The notes: a model not told the origin generated them from the letters alone. Numbered from the stretch's first letter, positions 45,369 to 54,337 are shown. The stretch is 64,000 nt of DNA from Paraburkholderia sp. NMBU_R16 (GCF_013282575.1 NZ_JAAAYE010000008.1:62001-126000); one strand, 5' to 3'. Program-made: numbers and translations.

Positions 45369-45694
45369 ACGCGACAGCAGAATATCTTGCGCATTACGAA
45401 GCAATCGCCGCCGTTTCGGCCCGCATGTTGGCCGCGGCCCGCAAGGCGCTCTGGAACGACCTGATCGAATTGCAGGAAGAGTATCGCGTGCTCGTCGATA
45501 TGCTGCGGGAGATGGATGCCGGCGCGCCGCTCAGCGAAAACGAGCGCGGGCGCAAATTCGATCTGATCCGCCAGATATTGGCCGACGATGCCGCGATCCG
45601 CGATCTCGCCAATCCCAGCGTGGCTCGTCTGTCGGTGTTTTTCTCGGCGCGGCGCCCCGCGCACGTGCTCAAGGAATTGTTCGGCGCGCGCTAG
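45365..45694 (+). CDS. fliT: FliT: FliD chaperone / flagellar regulator
   Basis: A 109-residue small helical protein in the FliT position directly after fliS, with an ATGA overlap. The sequence is weakly conserved but matches FliT-type proteins of beta-proteobacteria by ALWNDLIELQEEYRVLVDMLR and the C-terminal FLIRQILADD-like and HVLKELFG segments. In enteric bacteria FliT also inhibits FlhDC; whether that holds here is unknown. Confidence 0.83.
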   Translation: MNATAEYLAHYEAIAAVSARMLAAARKALWNDLIELQEEYRVLVDMLREMDAGAPLSENERGRKFDLIRQILADDAAIRDLANPSVARLSVFFSARRPAHVLKELFGAR

Positions 45695-45766
45695 GCGGCG
45701 CGGCGCTCATTTTATCCAAGGTCTTCGTACCGCCTCGTGCGGCGACGGGGCAGCTCAGGACCCTGC

Positions 45767-47317
45767 ATGACAGGAATCGACTCGAGGCTGGCCACGGTGC
45801 TGGCGAGCCGCATCGACAGCCTCATCGACAGTGTCGCTGCGGGCTCGCGCACGGCCGCCGCGCAGACAGGCGCGTCCACGCAAGCGAGCGATATGAGCGC
45901 GGCGCCCACGCTGGGTGCGCCGCTCGTCGATACGCCGCTGCCGGCCTCGGCCCAAGCCACGTTGTCCGAAGTCGCGCTGACGCTCGACGCTATTTCGCGT
46001 CTCGGCGGCGAGGCTACGCCTGCCGTGCTCGGCGAGACGCCGATCTGGCCGGCGCCGCCGGCCATCGATGCGCAAGCGGGTCTGCCTGAAGGACTCTTCG
46101 CCGCGACGGGGGCAGCGGGCGAGCCAGCCGCCGCGGTCGACACTCGAAGCGGTTCGGCTGCTCAGACAGGCGCCAACGAGCCGCTCGCAGCCGATGGCGC
46201 CGCATCGTCGGGTTCGGTTGCTCCGGTTGCATCGGCGGCGAGCTTGCCCGTCGCCGCGCTCGCCGGTGCGCTGGCGAGCACCGTCGCCGAAACCGGTCTC
46301 TTCTACGAATCTCATCTGGCGCAGTGGCTGAGCGGCGGCTATCCCGCCGAGGCACTGCTCAAGGAGCCGCAAGCGCGGCTTGCCGCCGAGACCTCCCAGC
46401 TTTCGCTCCCCTGGAGCGATGCCGACGACGCCGGCTTCGTCTCAGCCGGTCCGCAGCTTTCCGGATGGAGCGGCACGGCGCCGGATGGGGGCTTGCCCGG
46501 CATGCCCGTGCCTCCGCATGCGGCCGCCGCGCAATTGCTGGCCTCGGCGCTCGCGTCGCAGGCGCGCTCGGATGCGGCTGGCTACGCGGGTGCGCGGCAA
46601 GTGCCGGGCATCTCGACGCAGGTCGGTACGGATTCGGACAAAGCGGCACAGGCGCAAACCGGCTCAGCGGCGCGCGCATTGCAAACGGCCGACAGCGCGC
46701 CGGGTTCGATTGCGGCCTCGATTCATCCCGCCACGATTCCGCTCGTGCGGCAGCAACTCGATTTGCTCGCGACCGAGCAATTTCGCTGGAGCGGCGAGGT
46801 GTGGCCCGGTGCGAAGCTCGACTGGACGATCGAGCCCGACGACCCGCGCCGCGGGCGACCGGGCGAGGCGGATACAGATAGCGAGCAGGCATGGCGCACG
46901 CGGCTCACGCTGACGTTGCCCACGCTCGGCACGGTCGACGCGGATCTCATGCTGCGCGGTTCCCAATTGATCGTCCGAGTTCAGGCAAGTGCAGCGGGGG
47001 CGGCCCGGCTCGCGACGGGCGGCGCGGCCTTCGGGCGCAGGCTCGAAGCGGCGGGTATCGAGCTTGCGGGCCTCACGGTGAGGGAGATCGGCGGACCGAC
47101 GGCGGGTGCCGCGAGCGGCGCCGGGCAGGCCGCCACTTCGGCGTACGCCCGTGCTGCGGCGACGGCGGCCGAGGCGCAGGTACACGAAACGACTTCGGCC
47201 AGCGATCGATGGGAAGGTGCCCCCGCGGAAACGGCGACACAGTCAACGGCTGCGCGCGCGCCGCATTCGCCGCTCGATCGTCTGTTCGACGATCCGTTCG
47301 ATTGGAGCGGAGCATGA
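45767..47317 (+). CDS. Second FliK-type hook-length control domain protein
   Basis: A 516-residue Ala/Gly-rich protein whose C-terminal part (about residues 325-440) fits the FliK C-terminal domain: EVWPGAKLDWTIEPDD, LTLTLPTLGTVDADLMLRGSQLIVRV and GRRLEAAGIELAGLTV. The rest is low in complexity. I start it at ATG 45767; a GTG 10 codons earlier is possible. It overlaps by 4 bases (ATGA) with a gene for an FlhB-C-like protein, which parallels the FliK-FlhB contact at the export switch. Distinct from the main FliK at 36.9-38.5 kb. Confidence 0.8.
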   Translation: MTGIDSRLATVLASRIDSLIDSVAAGSRTAAAQTGASTQASDMSAAPTLGAPLVDTPLPASAQATLSEVALTLDAISRLGGEATPAVLGETPIWPAPPAIDAQAGLPEGLFAATGAAGEPAAAVDTRSGSAAQTGANEPLAADGAASSGSVAPVASAASLPVAALAGALASTVAETGLFYESHLAQWLSGGYPAEALLKEPQARLAAETSQLSLPWSDADDAGFVSAGPQLSGWSGTAPDGGLPGMPVPPHAAAAQLLASALASQARSDAAGYAGARQVPGISTQVGTDSDKAAQAQTGSAARALQTADSAPGSIAASIHPATIPLVRQQLDLLATEQFRWSGEVWPGAKLDWTIEPDDPRRGRPGEADTDSEQAWRTRLTLTLPTLGTVDADLMLRGSQLIVRVQASAAGAARLATGGAAFGRRLEAAGIELAGLTVREIGGPTAGAASGAGQAATSAYARAAATAAEAQVHETTSASDRWEGAPAETATQSTAARAPHSPLDRLFDDPFDWSGA

Positions 47318-47688
47318 GCCGCACATCGCGCAAGAGCGCGGCGGCGCTCGCCTATGACGCGAAGTCGGGCGATAGCGCGCCGCGCGTCATCGCAAAGGGC
47401 TACGGTCTCTTTGCCGACATGATCGTGCAGCGCGCCGAGGAAGCCGGGCTCTACGTTCACCGCTCGCCCGAGATGGTGTCGTTGCTGATGCAGGTCGATC
47501 TCGATTCGCGCATTCCGCCGCAACTCTATCAAGCCGTGGCGGAACTGCTCGCCTGGCTCTATCGGCTCGAAAGCGGCGCGGGCGATACGGAAGAAGCTTC
47601 GCCTGTTGACGCGCCCGATTCCACGCAACGGCAAACGGGGCCGGGCGAGGCGGGGCATCCACCTTACCCGCTGCTCCCGGCCAATTGA
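47314..47688 (+). CDS. FlhB C-terminal-domain paralogue (FhlB-like)
   Basis: A 124-residue soluble protein that aligns only with the cytoplasmic domain of FlhB: RVIAKGYGLFADMIVQRAEEAGLYVHRSPE and IPPQLYQAVAELLAWLYRLE. The membrane part is absent and the autocleavage motif NPTH is not present; the chain begins just after where it would be. Such short FlhB-like proteins are called FhlB. Overlap with the FliK-type gene suggests joint action on export specificity (inference). Confidence 0.83.
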   Translation: MSRTSRKSAAALAYDAKSGDSAPRVIAKGYGLFADMIVQRAEEAGLYVHRSPEMVSLLMQVDLDSRIPPQLYQAVAELLAWLYRLESGAGDTEEASPVDAPDSTQRQTGPGEAGHPPYPLLPAN

Positions 47689-47732
47689 TGCGGCGGGCAG
47701 GCGATTTTTCTAAGAATTCGACCTGAGGTGAT

Positions 47733-48269
47733 TCAGGCCTTCCAGGCCTTCCATGATTTGGCGCCTTTACCGGTAGGCGCGGATTCCGCCACTGCCGCAT
47801 GCTGGACCGAAGGATCGCCGGGCAGGGGCGCATCGCTCTCGGCGCCGGCACCGTCGCTCGTCACATGGGCCGCAAAGCGCTTGACGAATTCGTCGGCCAC
47901 TTTCATCACCGCGCCGCCCGTGCCGTTCGTCGAACTGCGCGAGACGCACGACAACGTAGTGGACGCTTCGCCATCGGCTTCGAGCTCCAGGTGCGCGCTG
48001 CCGACCGCGCCAGCTTCGCTCCCGGCCTCGCTTTCGAAACGCAGCGTGCAGGCGCGCGGGGCCTCGCCGCGGATCATTCGCATATGGCCGGTGAACCGCG
48101 CTTTGACCCCATCCAGCGACGTATTGACGGCGAAAGCGAACGCTTCTTCGCCATCCGCAACGAGATGGTCGCACCCCGGAATCGATGCGCGCAGGACTTG
48201 CGCATCGCTCAGTGCATCCCAGGCGCGTTGCGGCGGTACGGGCAGCGTATAGCTGTGCGTCGATTCCAT
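47733..48269 (-). CDS. CoxG-type SRPBCC protein
   Basis: A 178-residue START/SRPBCC-fold protein similar to CO dehydrogenase subunit G (CoxG). The pattern VPPQRAWDALSDAQVLRASIPGCDHL at the start and KARFTGHMRM in the middle is typical. The C-terminal 35 residues are a disordered tail (Ala/Gly/Lys). I start it at ATG 48269. No cox/CO dehydrogenase genes are seen here, so the role is open; many such genes occur alone. It is 44 bases from the convergent FhlB-like gene. Confidence 0.8.
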   Translation of the reverse strand: MESTHSYTLPVPPQRAWDALSDAQVLRASIPGCDHLVADGEEAFAFAVNTSLDGVKARFTGHMRMIRGEAPRACTLRFESEAGSEAGAVGSAHLELEADGEASTTLSCVSRSSTNGTGGAVMKVADEFVKRFAAHVTSDGAGAESDAPLPGDPSVQHAAVAESAPTGKGAKSWKAWKA

Positions 48270-48420
48270 TGCATTGCCTCCCTCGTGAAAGTCCAAAAGG
48301 GCGGCCGAGCCACCGGCCGGCCGCTTCCATTATGAACCTTGTGAGGCAGGGCGGTTCCGCGAATTGCCGCGGCGCGAAGCCGCCCCGCCGGGGGCGGAGC
48401 GCGACGCAAGAATGCGCGTA

Positions 48421-49818
48421 TCAGCGAGGTACCGGGGCCAGATGCGAGCGGCGGCGCGAATAGCCGAAATAGACGAACAGACCCAGAGCGAGCCAGATCA
48501 GGAACGCGGCCCAGGTGATCCACTGCAGGTTCACCATCAGAAACACGCACGCGGCGACGGCCAAGAGCGGCAGCACCGGCACGCCGGGGCAGCGAAATGC
48601 GCGCGGCAGGTCCGGGTGGGTGCGCCGCAGGATCAGCACGGCGATCGACACCATCGAGAAAGCCGCGAGCGTGCCGATGTTGATGAGCTCGGCGAGCACA
48701 TCGAGCGGCACGAGCGCGCCGATCAGGCCGAAGAACAGGCCCACGAGCCAGGTCGTCTTGAACGGTGTCGCGAAGCGCGGGTGAACGCTCGAGAGCGACT
48801 TCGGCAGCAGGCCATCGCGCGACATCGCGAAGATGATGCGCGTTTGCCCGTAGCTCATGACGAGAATGACGGTGAGCATGCCGAGCACCGCTCCGAGATC
48901 GATGAAGCCGGCCACCCATCGCTCGCCGGCCACTTGCAGCGCGTAAGAGACCGGATGCGAGATGCCCGCGAACTGCGCCGACGGTACGATCCCCGTCACG
49001 ACGGCTGCCACGGCGACATAGAGCACGGCACATACGGCCAACGAGGCAATGATGCCGATCGGCAAGTCGCGCTTCGGATTCTTGACCTCTTCGGCCGCCG
49101 AGGAGACCGAATCGAAGCCGATGAAGGCGAAGAACATCACCGCCGCGGCACCGAATACCCCGTGCCATCCGTTTGCCATGAACGGATGCCAGTTGGCGGG
49201 CTGCACGTGAAACACGCCCACCGCGATGACGGCCAGTACGACGGCCACCTTGATCGCGACCATGGCGTTGTTTACGCGCGTCGATTCGCGCACGCCTACG
49301 GACAGCAGCGTCGTGATGACCATCATGACGAGAAACGCGGGCAGATTGAACAGCGTCACCGCGCCCGGCACGGTACCCGGTGCGGCGCTCAGGGCCAGCG
49401 GCAGCTTCAGTCCGAAGCCGGCGAGCAGCGACTGCAGGTAGCCCGACCAGCCGACGGATACCGCCGAGGTGGCCAGACCGTACTCGAGCATCAGGTCCCA
49501 GCCGATGATCCAGGCCGCGAGCTCGCCGAGCGTGGCATAAGAGTACGTATAGATCGAGCCAGCCACGGGGATCGTCGAAGCGAATTCGGCGTACGCGAGA
49601 CCCGCGAGCGCACAGGCGACGGCGGCGATCAGAAACGAGATCATCAGGGCGGGGCCGGCTTGTACGGCGCCCGTGCCGGTCAGCACGAAGATGCCGGTGC
49701 CGATGATGGCGCCGATGCCGAGAAATGTCAGGTCGAGCGCGCCGAGCGCCTTTTTGAGGCCGGTGCGCTCAGCGCCGGCAATCATCTGCTCGACGTTCTT
49801 TTTGCGGAAGAGGGACAT
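48421..49818 (-). CDS. APC-superfamily amino-acid permease
   Basis: A 465-residue inner-membrane transporter with about 12 hydrophobic helices. Landmarks are LGALDLTFLGIGAIIGTGIFVLTG (helix 1 with the substrate-binding GxGIF-type motif), FAEFASTIPVAGS-like helix 3 sequence and SSAAEEVKNPKRDLPIGI after helix 6. This places it in the CAT/basic amino-acid permease branch. I start at ATG 49818. It follows a two-component pair on the same strand with a 179-base gap, so it may or may not be a target. Substrate not determinable. Confidence 0.88.
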   Translation of the reverse strand: MSLFRKKNVEQMIAGAERTGLKKALGALDLTFLGIGAIIGTGIFVLTGTGAVQAGPALMISFLIAAVACALAGLAYAEFASTIPVAGSIYTYSYATLGELAAWIIGWDLMLEYGLATSAVSVGWSGYLQSLLAGFGLKLPLALSAAPGTVPGAVTLFNLPAFLVMMVITTLLSVGVRESTRVNNAMVAIKVAVVLAVIAVGVFHVQPANWHPFMANGWHGVFGAAAVMFFAFIGFDSVSSAAEEVKNPKRDLPIGIIASLAVCAVLYVAVAAVVTGIVPSAQFAGISHPVSYALQVAGERWVAGFIDLGAVLGMLTVILVMSYGQTRIIFAMSRDGLLPKSLSSVHPRFATPFKTTWLVGLFFGLIGALVPLDVLAELINIGTLAAFSMVSIAVLILRRTHPDLPRAFRCPGVPVLPLLAVAACVFLMVNLQWITWAAFLIWLALGLFVYFGYSRRRSHLAPVPR

Positions 49819-49997
49819 AAGGGGCGAATCTCCGAAATGCACCGGCGAGGTGCGTGTGCCGGCCACCGTGAAAACCCGCAATTCTAGCGGATCGGCCTTG
49901 GCTGGACTGGAGATTCGTCGGAAAACTAGAATAATCGCTAGGACGGAGCGAGCGCAAATGCACTGAAATGGTGCGCATCGGTGCGAAAGAGACCGAT

Positions 49998-50657
49998 TCA
50001 GCTGTTCATGACCGGATTGAAGTCGACGAGGCGGTTGCTCATCACGTAGTAGGTCAGCTCGGCGTTGTTGCGTAGCTTCATTTTTTCGAGCAGCCGGGTA
50101 CGGTAGACGCTGACGGTCTTCACCGACAGCGAGAGCGTGTGCGCGATGTCGGTCAGCCGCTTGCCCGATGCCAGCATGCAAAGCGTCTGATATTCGCGGT
50201 CGGAGAGCTTCTCATGCGGGAGCTGATCGCTATCGAACGATACGTATTCGGCGAGCGCCTCGGCGAGCGCAGGGCTCACGTACTTGCGCCCGGCGGCGAC
50301 TTGCCGGATCGCCTCGATCATCTGCGCCGCCGTCACCGTCTTCGAGAGATACCCCGACGCGCCGGCCTTCAGCGAGCGCACGGCGTACTGATCCTCGCGG
50401 AACATCGAGAACATCATGACGGGTGTGCGCGGCGCACGCCGTTTCATGCGTTTGAGCACCTCGACGCCGTTCATGTCCGGCAGCGAAATGTCGAGCAGCA
50501 CGAGATCGAAGGGCTCTCCGGCGTCCACGCCCATCAGCGCCTGCGCGCCGTTGTCGGCTTCGACGACTTCACGCGCCACGCTGTGATTGAGCAGAAGCTG
50601 CCGGACGCCCTGGCGCACGATCGCATGGTCGTCGGCGAGCATGATGCGTAATGTCAT
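49998..50657 (-). CDS. NarL/FixJ-family response regulator
   Basis: A 219-residue transcription factor. Receiver domain: D9/D10, phospho-acceptor D56 (LLDISLPDMNG) and K106-type GYLSKTV. C-terminal LuxR-type helix-turn-helix: LSDREYQTLCMLASGKRLTDIAHTLSLS. I start it at ATG 50657, which overlaps the kinase stop by 4 bases. The pair is one operon transcribed from the kinase side. Targets are not visible. Confidence 0.93.
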   Translation of the reverse strand: MTLRIMLADDHAIVRQGVRQLLLNHSVAREVVEADNGAQALMGVDAGEPFDLVLLDISLPDMNGVEVLKRMKRRAPRTPVMMFSMFREDQYAVRSLKAGASGYLSKTVTAAQMIEAIRQVAAGRKYVSPALAEALAEYVSFDSDQLPHEKLSDREYQTLCMLASGKRLTDIAHTLSLSVKTVSVYRTRLLEKMKLRNNAELTYYVMSNRLVDFNPVMNS

Positions 50658-51583
50658 GTGGCCTGCCCCGTCGCGAAGCCGCCGGCATCGGCGTGGGCGT
50701 CGCGTGCTTCCAGGATCGCGTTCCAGCCAAAACGCGCGCGTACCGCCGTACCGGGACCCACGCCTACGCCTTGCGGCAAGCCATCGGCGAAGGCCCTGGA
50801 TGAACCGCTTGCGGGCGCACTGCGCGTGGCGACGCGCAGCGAACCGTCGAATGCTTCGCAGCGTGCTCGCATGCCCGCCAGACCAAAGCCCACTGTCCGT
50901 ACCCGATCGGAGCGTCGGCGGCGCCGGATGCCGCGCCCGTCGTCGCTGACGATCAGCGTGAGATAGCGCGCATCCGTTTCGATGCGCACGTCCGCGCACG
51001 AGGCCAGCGCGTGCTTGGCGACGTTGCTCAACGCTTCTTGCGCCACGCGAAAGACGGCGAGCGCCGCGCCTTGCGGCAGTTGAGTGAGGCGAACATCGGC
51101 GGCGCACACGACGCTCGTGCGCAAGCCCGTGCGTTCGGTGAACGCATGCGTCCAGTGGGCCAATGCGCCCACGATGCCGCCCTCGAAGTGCGGTGCGTGC
51201 AAGTCGGAGACGATACGATGACTGGCTTCGCAGGCGGCTTCGAGCGAGCGCTGCGCAATGGCGAATGCCTCGGTTGCGGATACGTCGCGCTTGGCCGCCA
51301 CGCTCGGTTGCACACCCGCAAGCGCAAAGCGCGCGGCTGTCAGTTCCGGGCCCACGCCGTCATGCAGCTCGCGCGCGAGATGCTCGCGGGCCGCTTCGCA
51401 GGCCAGCACGAGTTCGCCGGCAAGCTCGCGCAGACGTTTTTTCAGGGCGGTGACATCTTCCCCCACGGCGGCGGGGCCGGCCGGATCGAGCGGGAGGGGC
51501 GCCTCGAAAGAGGAGGTCTTCGAGGTGACCATGCTCTCCTCGTCGCGCAGGAAATCGATCGGACGTTCACTCATCGCGGACAA
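50654..51583 (-). CDS. Soluble NarX/DegS-type histidine kinase
   Basis: A 309-residue kinase of the HisKA_3 class. The dimerisation/phospho-acceptor helix is EHLARELHDGVGPELTA with H74; the ATPase part has an N box (ALSNVAKHA), G1 (SDDGRGI) and G2 (GFGLAGMRAR). There is no transmembrane segment or recognised sensor domain; the first about 45 residues are low in complexity. It begins with TTG at 51583 (GGAAG 6 bases upstream); ATG 51574 is an alternative. It is translationally coupled to the regulator gene. Confidence 0.88.
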   Translation of the reverse strand: MSAMSERPIDFLRDEESMVTSKTSSFEAPLPLDPAGPAAVGEDVTALKKRLRELAGELVLACEAAREHLARELHDGVGPELTAARFALAGVQPSVAAKRDVSATEAFAIAQRSLEAACEASHRIVSDLHAPHFEGGIVGALAHWTHAFTERTGLRTSVVCAADVRLTQLPQGAALAVFRVAQEALSNVAKHALASCADVRIETDARYLTLIVSDDGRGIRRRRRSDRVRTVGFGLAGMRARCEAFDGSLRVATRSAPASGSSRAFADGLPQGVGVGPGTAVRARFGWNAILEARDAHADAGGFATGQAT

Positions 51584-51933
51584 AAACGGCTTCCAAGCTA
51601 AACGGACGGAAAAATGGCGAACTCCTGCTTGTCACATGCGCCGCGCAAGATCCTGACGCCGCCCGTAACGGTACTTACAACTTGTAGCAAGACAATTCCT
51701 AAGAGAAATCGTTTACATCCTACCGACACCGGTCGCGCCGATCATATCTCAAAAATTAAGAAAAGGTCAGACCCGACAAGACTTAGGCGACGTTCTTAAT
51801 GTACCGATTGACATTTTTTGTGTGTTGAGATGTAAGACTAATTCCTACGAGCAAACGAGGCGCGCGATGTGTCGGGATGTAACAAAGGTAACAGCGGCGC
51901 CCCCCGACGGTGCAACGCGAGATACGAAAGGCG
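51584..51933. other. Kinase-fpr intergenic region
   Basis: About 400 bases up to fpr without a convincing gene, distinctly AT-richer than its surroundings. It holds a candidate minus-strand promoter for the kinase (listed). A plus-strand TTGACA at 51808-51813 followed at 17 bases by TGTAAG faces no gene. The fpr terminator is at the right end. Confidence 0.6.
51741..51770 (-). promoter_or_regulatory. Candidate sigma-70 promoter for the kinase-regulator operon
   Basis: On the minus strand CTGACC and TATGAT are separated by 18 bases in an AT-rich stretch about 160 bases upstream of the kinase start. Each element matches consensus at four and five positions. No other signal supports it. Confidence 0.35.
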
Positions 51934-51961
51934 AAAAAAAACCGGAGCCTCGGCTCCGGTT
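51934..51961 (-). terminator. Rho-independent terminator of fpr
   Basis: A perfect inverted repeat AACCGGAGCC/GGCTCCGGTT (51940-51961) is followed, reading the minus strand, by a run of T residues (A-run at 51934-51941 on the plus strand). It begins 29 bases after the fpr stop. Confidence 0.88.
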
Positions 51962-51989
51962 CGCATGCAGCGGGTAGCTTGCTTCGGCT

Positions 51990-52760
51990 TCAGCCGACGA
52001 ACGCCTTTTCCACGACGTAGTGGCCGGGCTCGTTGTTGCTGCCTTCCTTGAACCCCAGACTGTCGAGCAATTCGCGCGTGTCACGCAGCATATGCGGGCT
52101 GCCGCAGAGCATGACGCGGTCGTTTTCGACCGAGAACGGCGGCATATTCAGATCGGCGAAGAGCTTTTGCGTATCGATGAGCTCGGTGATGCGGCCGCGG
52201 TTATGGAACGATTCGCGCGTAACCGTCGGGTAATAGATGAGCTTGTCGCGGACCAGATCGCCGATGTGCTCATGCGCGGGCAGGTGGTCGGTGATGTATT
52301 CCTTGTACGCGAGCTCGTCCACGAAGCGGCAGGTATGCGTCAGCACGACCTTCTCGTAGCGCTCGTAGACGTCCGGATCCTTGATCAGCGACATGAACGG
52401 CGCGAGGCCCGTACCCGTCGAAAGCAGCCAGAGCGTCTTGCCCGGCAAGAGGTTGTCCGTCACGAGCGTGCCCGTCGGCTTCTTGCCGATCAGCACCTGA
52501 TCGCCCACCTTCAGGTGTTGGAGGCGCGACGTCAGCGGGCCGTCCTGCACCTTGATGCTCAGGAACTCGAGGTTTTCCTCGTAGTTCGCGCTGGCCATGC
52601 TGTAGGCGCGGATCAACGGCTTGCCGTCGACTTCGAGCCCCACCATCGTGAACTGGCCGTTCTCGAAGCGAAACGAGGTGTCGCGCGTGCAGGTGAAGCT
52701 GAAAAGCGTGTCGGTCCAGTGGTGGACGGAGAGGACGGTTTGCGAGTTGAGATTGCTCAT
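51990..52760 (-). CDS. fpr: Ferredoxin/flavodoxin-NADP reductase
   Basis: FAD enzyme that moves electrons between NADPH and ferredoxin or flavodoxin, 256 aa. The FAD-binding motif is RAYSMAS (51-57), the NADP region includes STGTGLAPFMSLIKDP, and MLCGSPHML lies near the C terminus. It ends VVEKAFVG, the tail of the bacterial (subclass I) enzyme that contacts FAD. It is monocistronic, with a clear terminator. Typical roles are Fe-S cluster supply and oxidative-stress response. Confidence 0.95.
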   Translation of the reverse strand: MSNLNSQTVLSVHHWTDTLFSFTCTRDTSFRFENGQFTMVGLEVDGKPLIRAYSMASANYEENLEFLSIKVQDGPLTSRLQHLKVGDQVLIGKKPTGTLVTDNLLPGKTLWLLSTGTGLAPFMSLIKDPDVYERYEKVVLTHTCRFVDELAYKEYITDHLPAHEHIGDLVRDKLIYYPTVTRESFHNRGRITELIDTQKLFADLNMPPFSVENDRVMLCGSPHMLRDTRELLDSLGFKEGSNNEPGHYVVEKAFVG

Positions 52761-52880
52761 GGCTACTTGGACAAGAACGGCGTCGCCGGACGCAGAATCC
52801 GCTATTTTACCGCGCTTGGCGCAGCGGCGCTCAATGCGTCGTTGCGACGCATGGCGACCGGCGTGCCGTCGCCGTGCGGA

Positions 52881-53717
52881 TCAGTCGGCGAGCCGCAGCC
52901 GCGCAACGTAGGGAAGGTGATCCGAGAGCCACGCCGTTTCCTGCGTCGGCGCGATCCATTCGACCGGCTTCAGCCCGCGCACGAACATCTTGTCGAGCGC
53001 GAGCGCAGGCGAAAATGCCGGGAAGGTTCGCGCCGGCTGGCCGAGTTCCGTCGCGACTTCGATCAGTCCGTGCTCGCCGAACAGCGGAATCGAATCGCTG
53101 CGCCAATCGTTGAAATCGCCGGCCAGGACGAGCGGACCGTCCGGGGCTTCGCGCGCGATCCAATGCGCAATCCAGTGCATCTGGCGCAAGCGCGCCGAGC
53201 GTGTGAGCGCCAGATGTGCGCACAGCAGCGTCACCGAGCGGCCCGCGAACGCCGCGCGCGCGACGAGCAGGCCGCGCTTTTCGAAGCGATGCGCCGAGAT
53301 GTCCCAGCGTCCGCCGAGATCGAGCGGATGCGGCGAAAGAATCGCATTGCCGTGGCGCCAGGACGGCTTGAATACGTTGGGGCCGAGCGCGATGTCGAGC
53401 TCGAGCGCGTGCGCGAGTTCCGTGGCCTGGCATTCCCAGACATCGGAGAGCGGTTCATGCACGGGCGCGCCGAAGCTCGTCGCGAGGACCGGGCCCGGCA
53501 TGCGGCGCGCCATCGCTTCCTGCAGAAAATAGGCGTCGGCGTGCGTCGATTCGACCCAGCGCTGCATGGCTTTCCACGCTGTGAAGCCGAGCGGCGAGCG
53601 CCCTTTATGCAGGTTCCAACTGACAGCGATGAAGTCCTTTTTGGCACTCGCTGCCGCCTCGCGTAGCAGTTCTTCGGGATTTCGCATTGCACGCTGTTCC
53701 TGCTTCTCGATTGCCAT
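52881..53717 (-). CDS. Endonuclease/exonuclease/phosphatase (EEP) family protein
   Basis: A 278-residue metal-dependent hydrolase of the DNase I/sphingomyelinase fold. Visible catalytic blocks are SWNLHKG (N35), FLQEAM (E67), LLCAHLALT, LAGDFNDW and the C-terminal SDHLPYV (His). The substrate could be nucleic acid or a phosphodiester lipid; no signal peptide is seen, so it is probably cytoplasmic. The ATG at 53717 shares its A with the stop of the upstream gene (TGATG), indicating coupled translation; ATG at residue 11 is a second option. Confidence 0.85.
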   Translation of the reverse strand: MAIEKQEQRAMRNPEELLREAAASAKKDFIAVSWNLHKGRSPLGFTAWKAMQRWVESTHADAYFLQEAMARRMPGPVLATSFGAPVHEPLSDVWECQATELAHALELDIALGPNVFKPSWRHGNAILSPHPLDLGGRWDISAHRFEKRGLLVARAAFAGRSVTLLCAHLALTRSARLRQMHWIAHWIAREAPDGPLVLAGDFNDWRSDSIPLFGEHGLIEVATELGQPARTFPAFSPALALDKMFVRGLKPVEWIAPTQETAWLSDHLPYVARLRLAD

Positions 53718-54337
53718 CAATGGGAGGCCACGCTCGCGCTGACGCGATAGACGAGCGTCGGATGCGCCTCGACGATGGTCCAGCTCGCCGGTTGGCCGGG
53801 CACCGCGACAAGGCCAGGATGATTGGCCGCGATACGCCGCGGCTGCGGCGGCAGCGTGCAGCCTTCGGGTGTGCGTTGTGCCGTCTCGTCCTCGATCGTC
53901 TCTTGAGCGTCGATTGCAAGCGTGATGCCGGACGGTTCGGCGGAGATCGGCGAGACCGTCAGTGTTCGCGCGAGATCGATGCGCGCATCGGGCTGGTTTT
54001 TGCAACCGACGGCATGCACGACCTCGTGATGATGCGTGGCCGTGACCGCCTGCCCGACGGCTGTCGTGCCTTCGAACGTGTCCACGTCGCGGCCGTCGCG
54101 CAACACTTCGAGTCGCCACTTTACGAGCGTCGGTTCGGCCGGTGCCGGTGCTTGTACGGCTGGCGCCGGTGGGGGCGGGGGTGCCGGGGCTGCCGTGGGT
54201 GCCGGCGGTACTGTTTGCGTCGGAGGTTGCGTGGCAGTTTGCGCCGCCGCCGCGAGCGCGGTGCAGCACACAGCGCACGACACGATGAACCGCACAGCGC
54301 GCCTCGGCCACGCCGCGATACCGATTTCGCATCCCAT
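53717..54337 (-). CDS. Exported proline-rich protein of unknown function
   Basis: I do not recognise a family. From the ATG at 54337 the product is 206 aa. A signal peptide (hydrophobic core FIVSCAVCCTALAAAA) is followed by a Pro/Ala-rich stretch of about 35 residues. A globular part follows, with LVKWRLEVLRDGRDVDTFEG, a HHH cluster, two cysteines (VGCKN, EGCTL) that could bond, and a C-terminal WTIVEAHPTLVYRV. The in-frame ATG at 54388 would add a charged leader. It is coupled to the EEP gene by a one-base overlap. Confidence 0.65.
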   Translation of the reverse strand: MGCEIGIAAWPRRAVRFIVSCAVCCTALAAAAQTATQPPTQTVPPAPTAAPAPPPPPAPAVQAPAPAEPTLVKWRLEVLRDGRDVDTFEGTTAVGQAVTATHHHEVVHAVGCKNQPDARIDLARTLTVSPISAEPSGITLAIDAQETIEDETAQRTPEGCTLPPQPRRIAANHPGLVAVPGQPASWTIVEAHPTLVYRVSASVASH

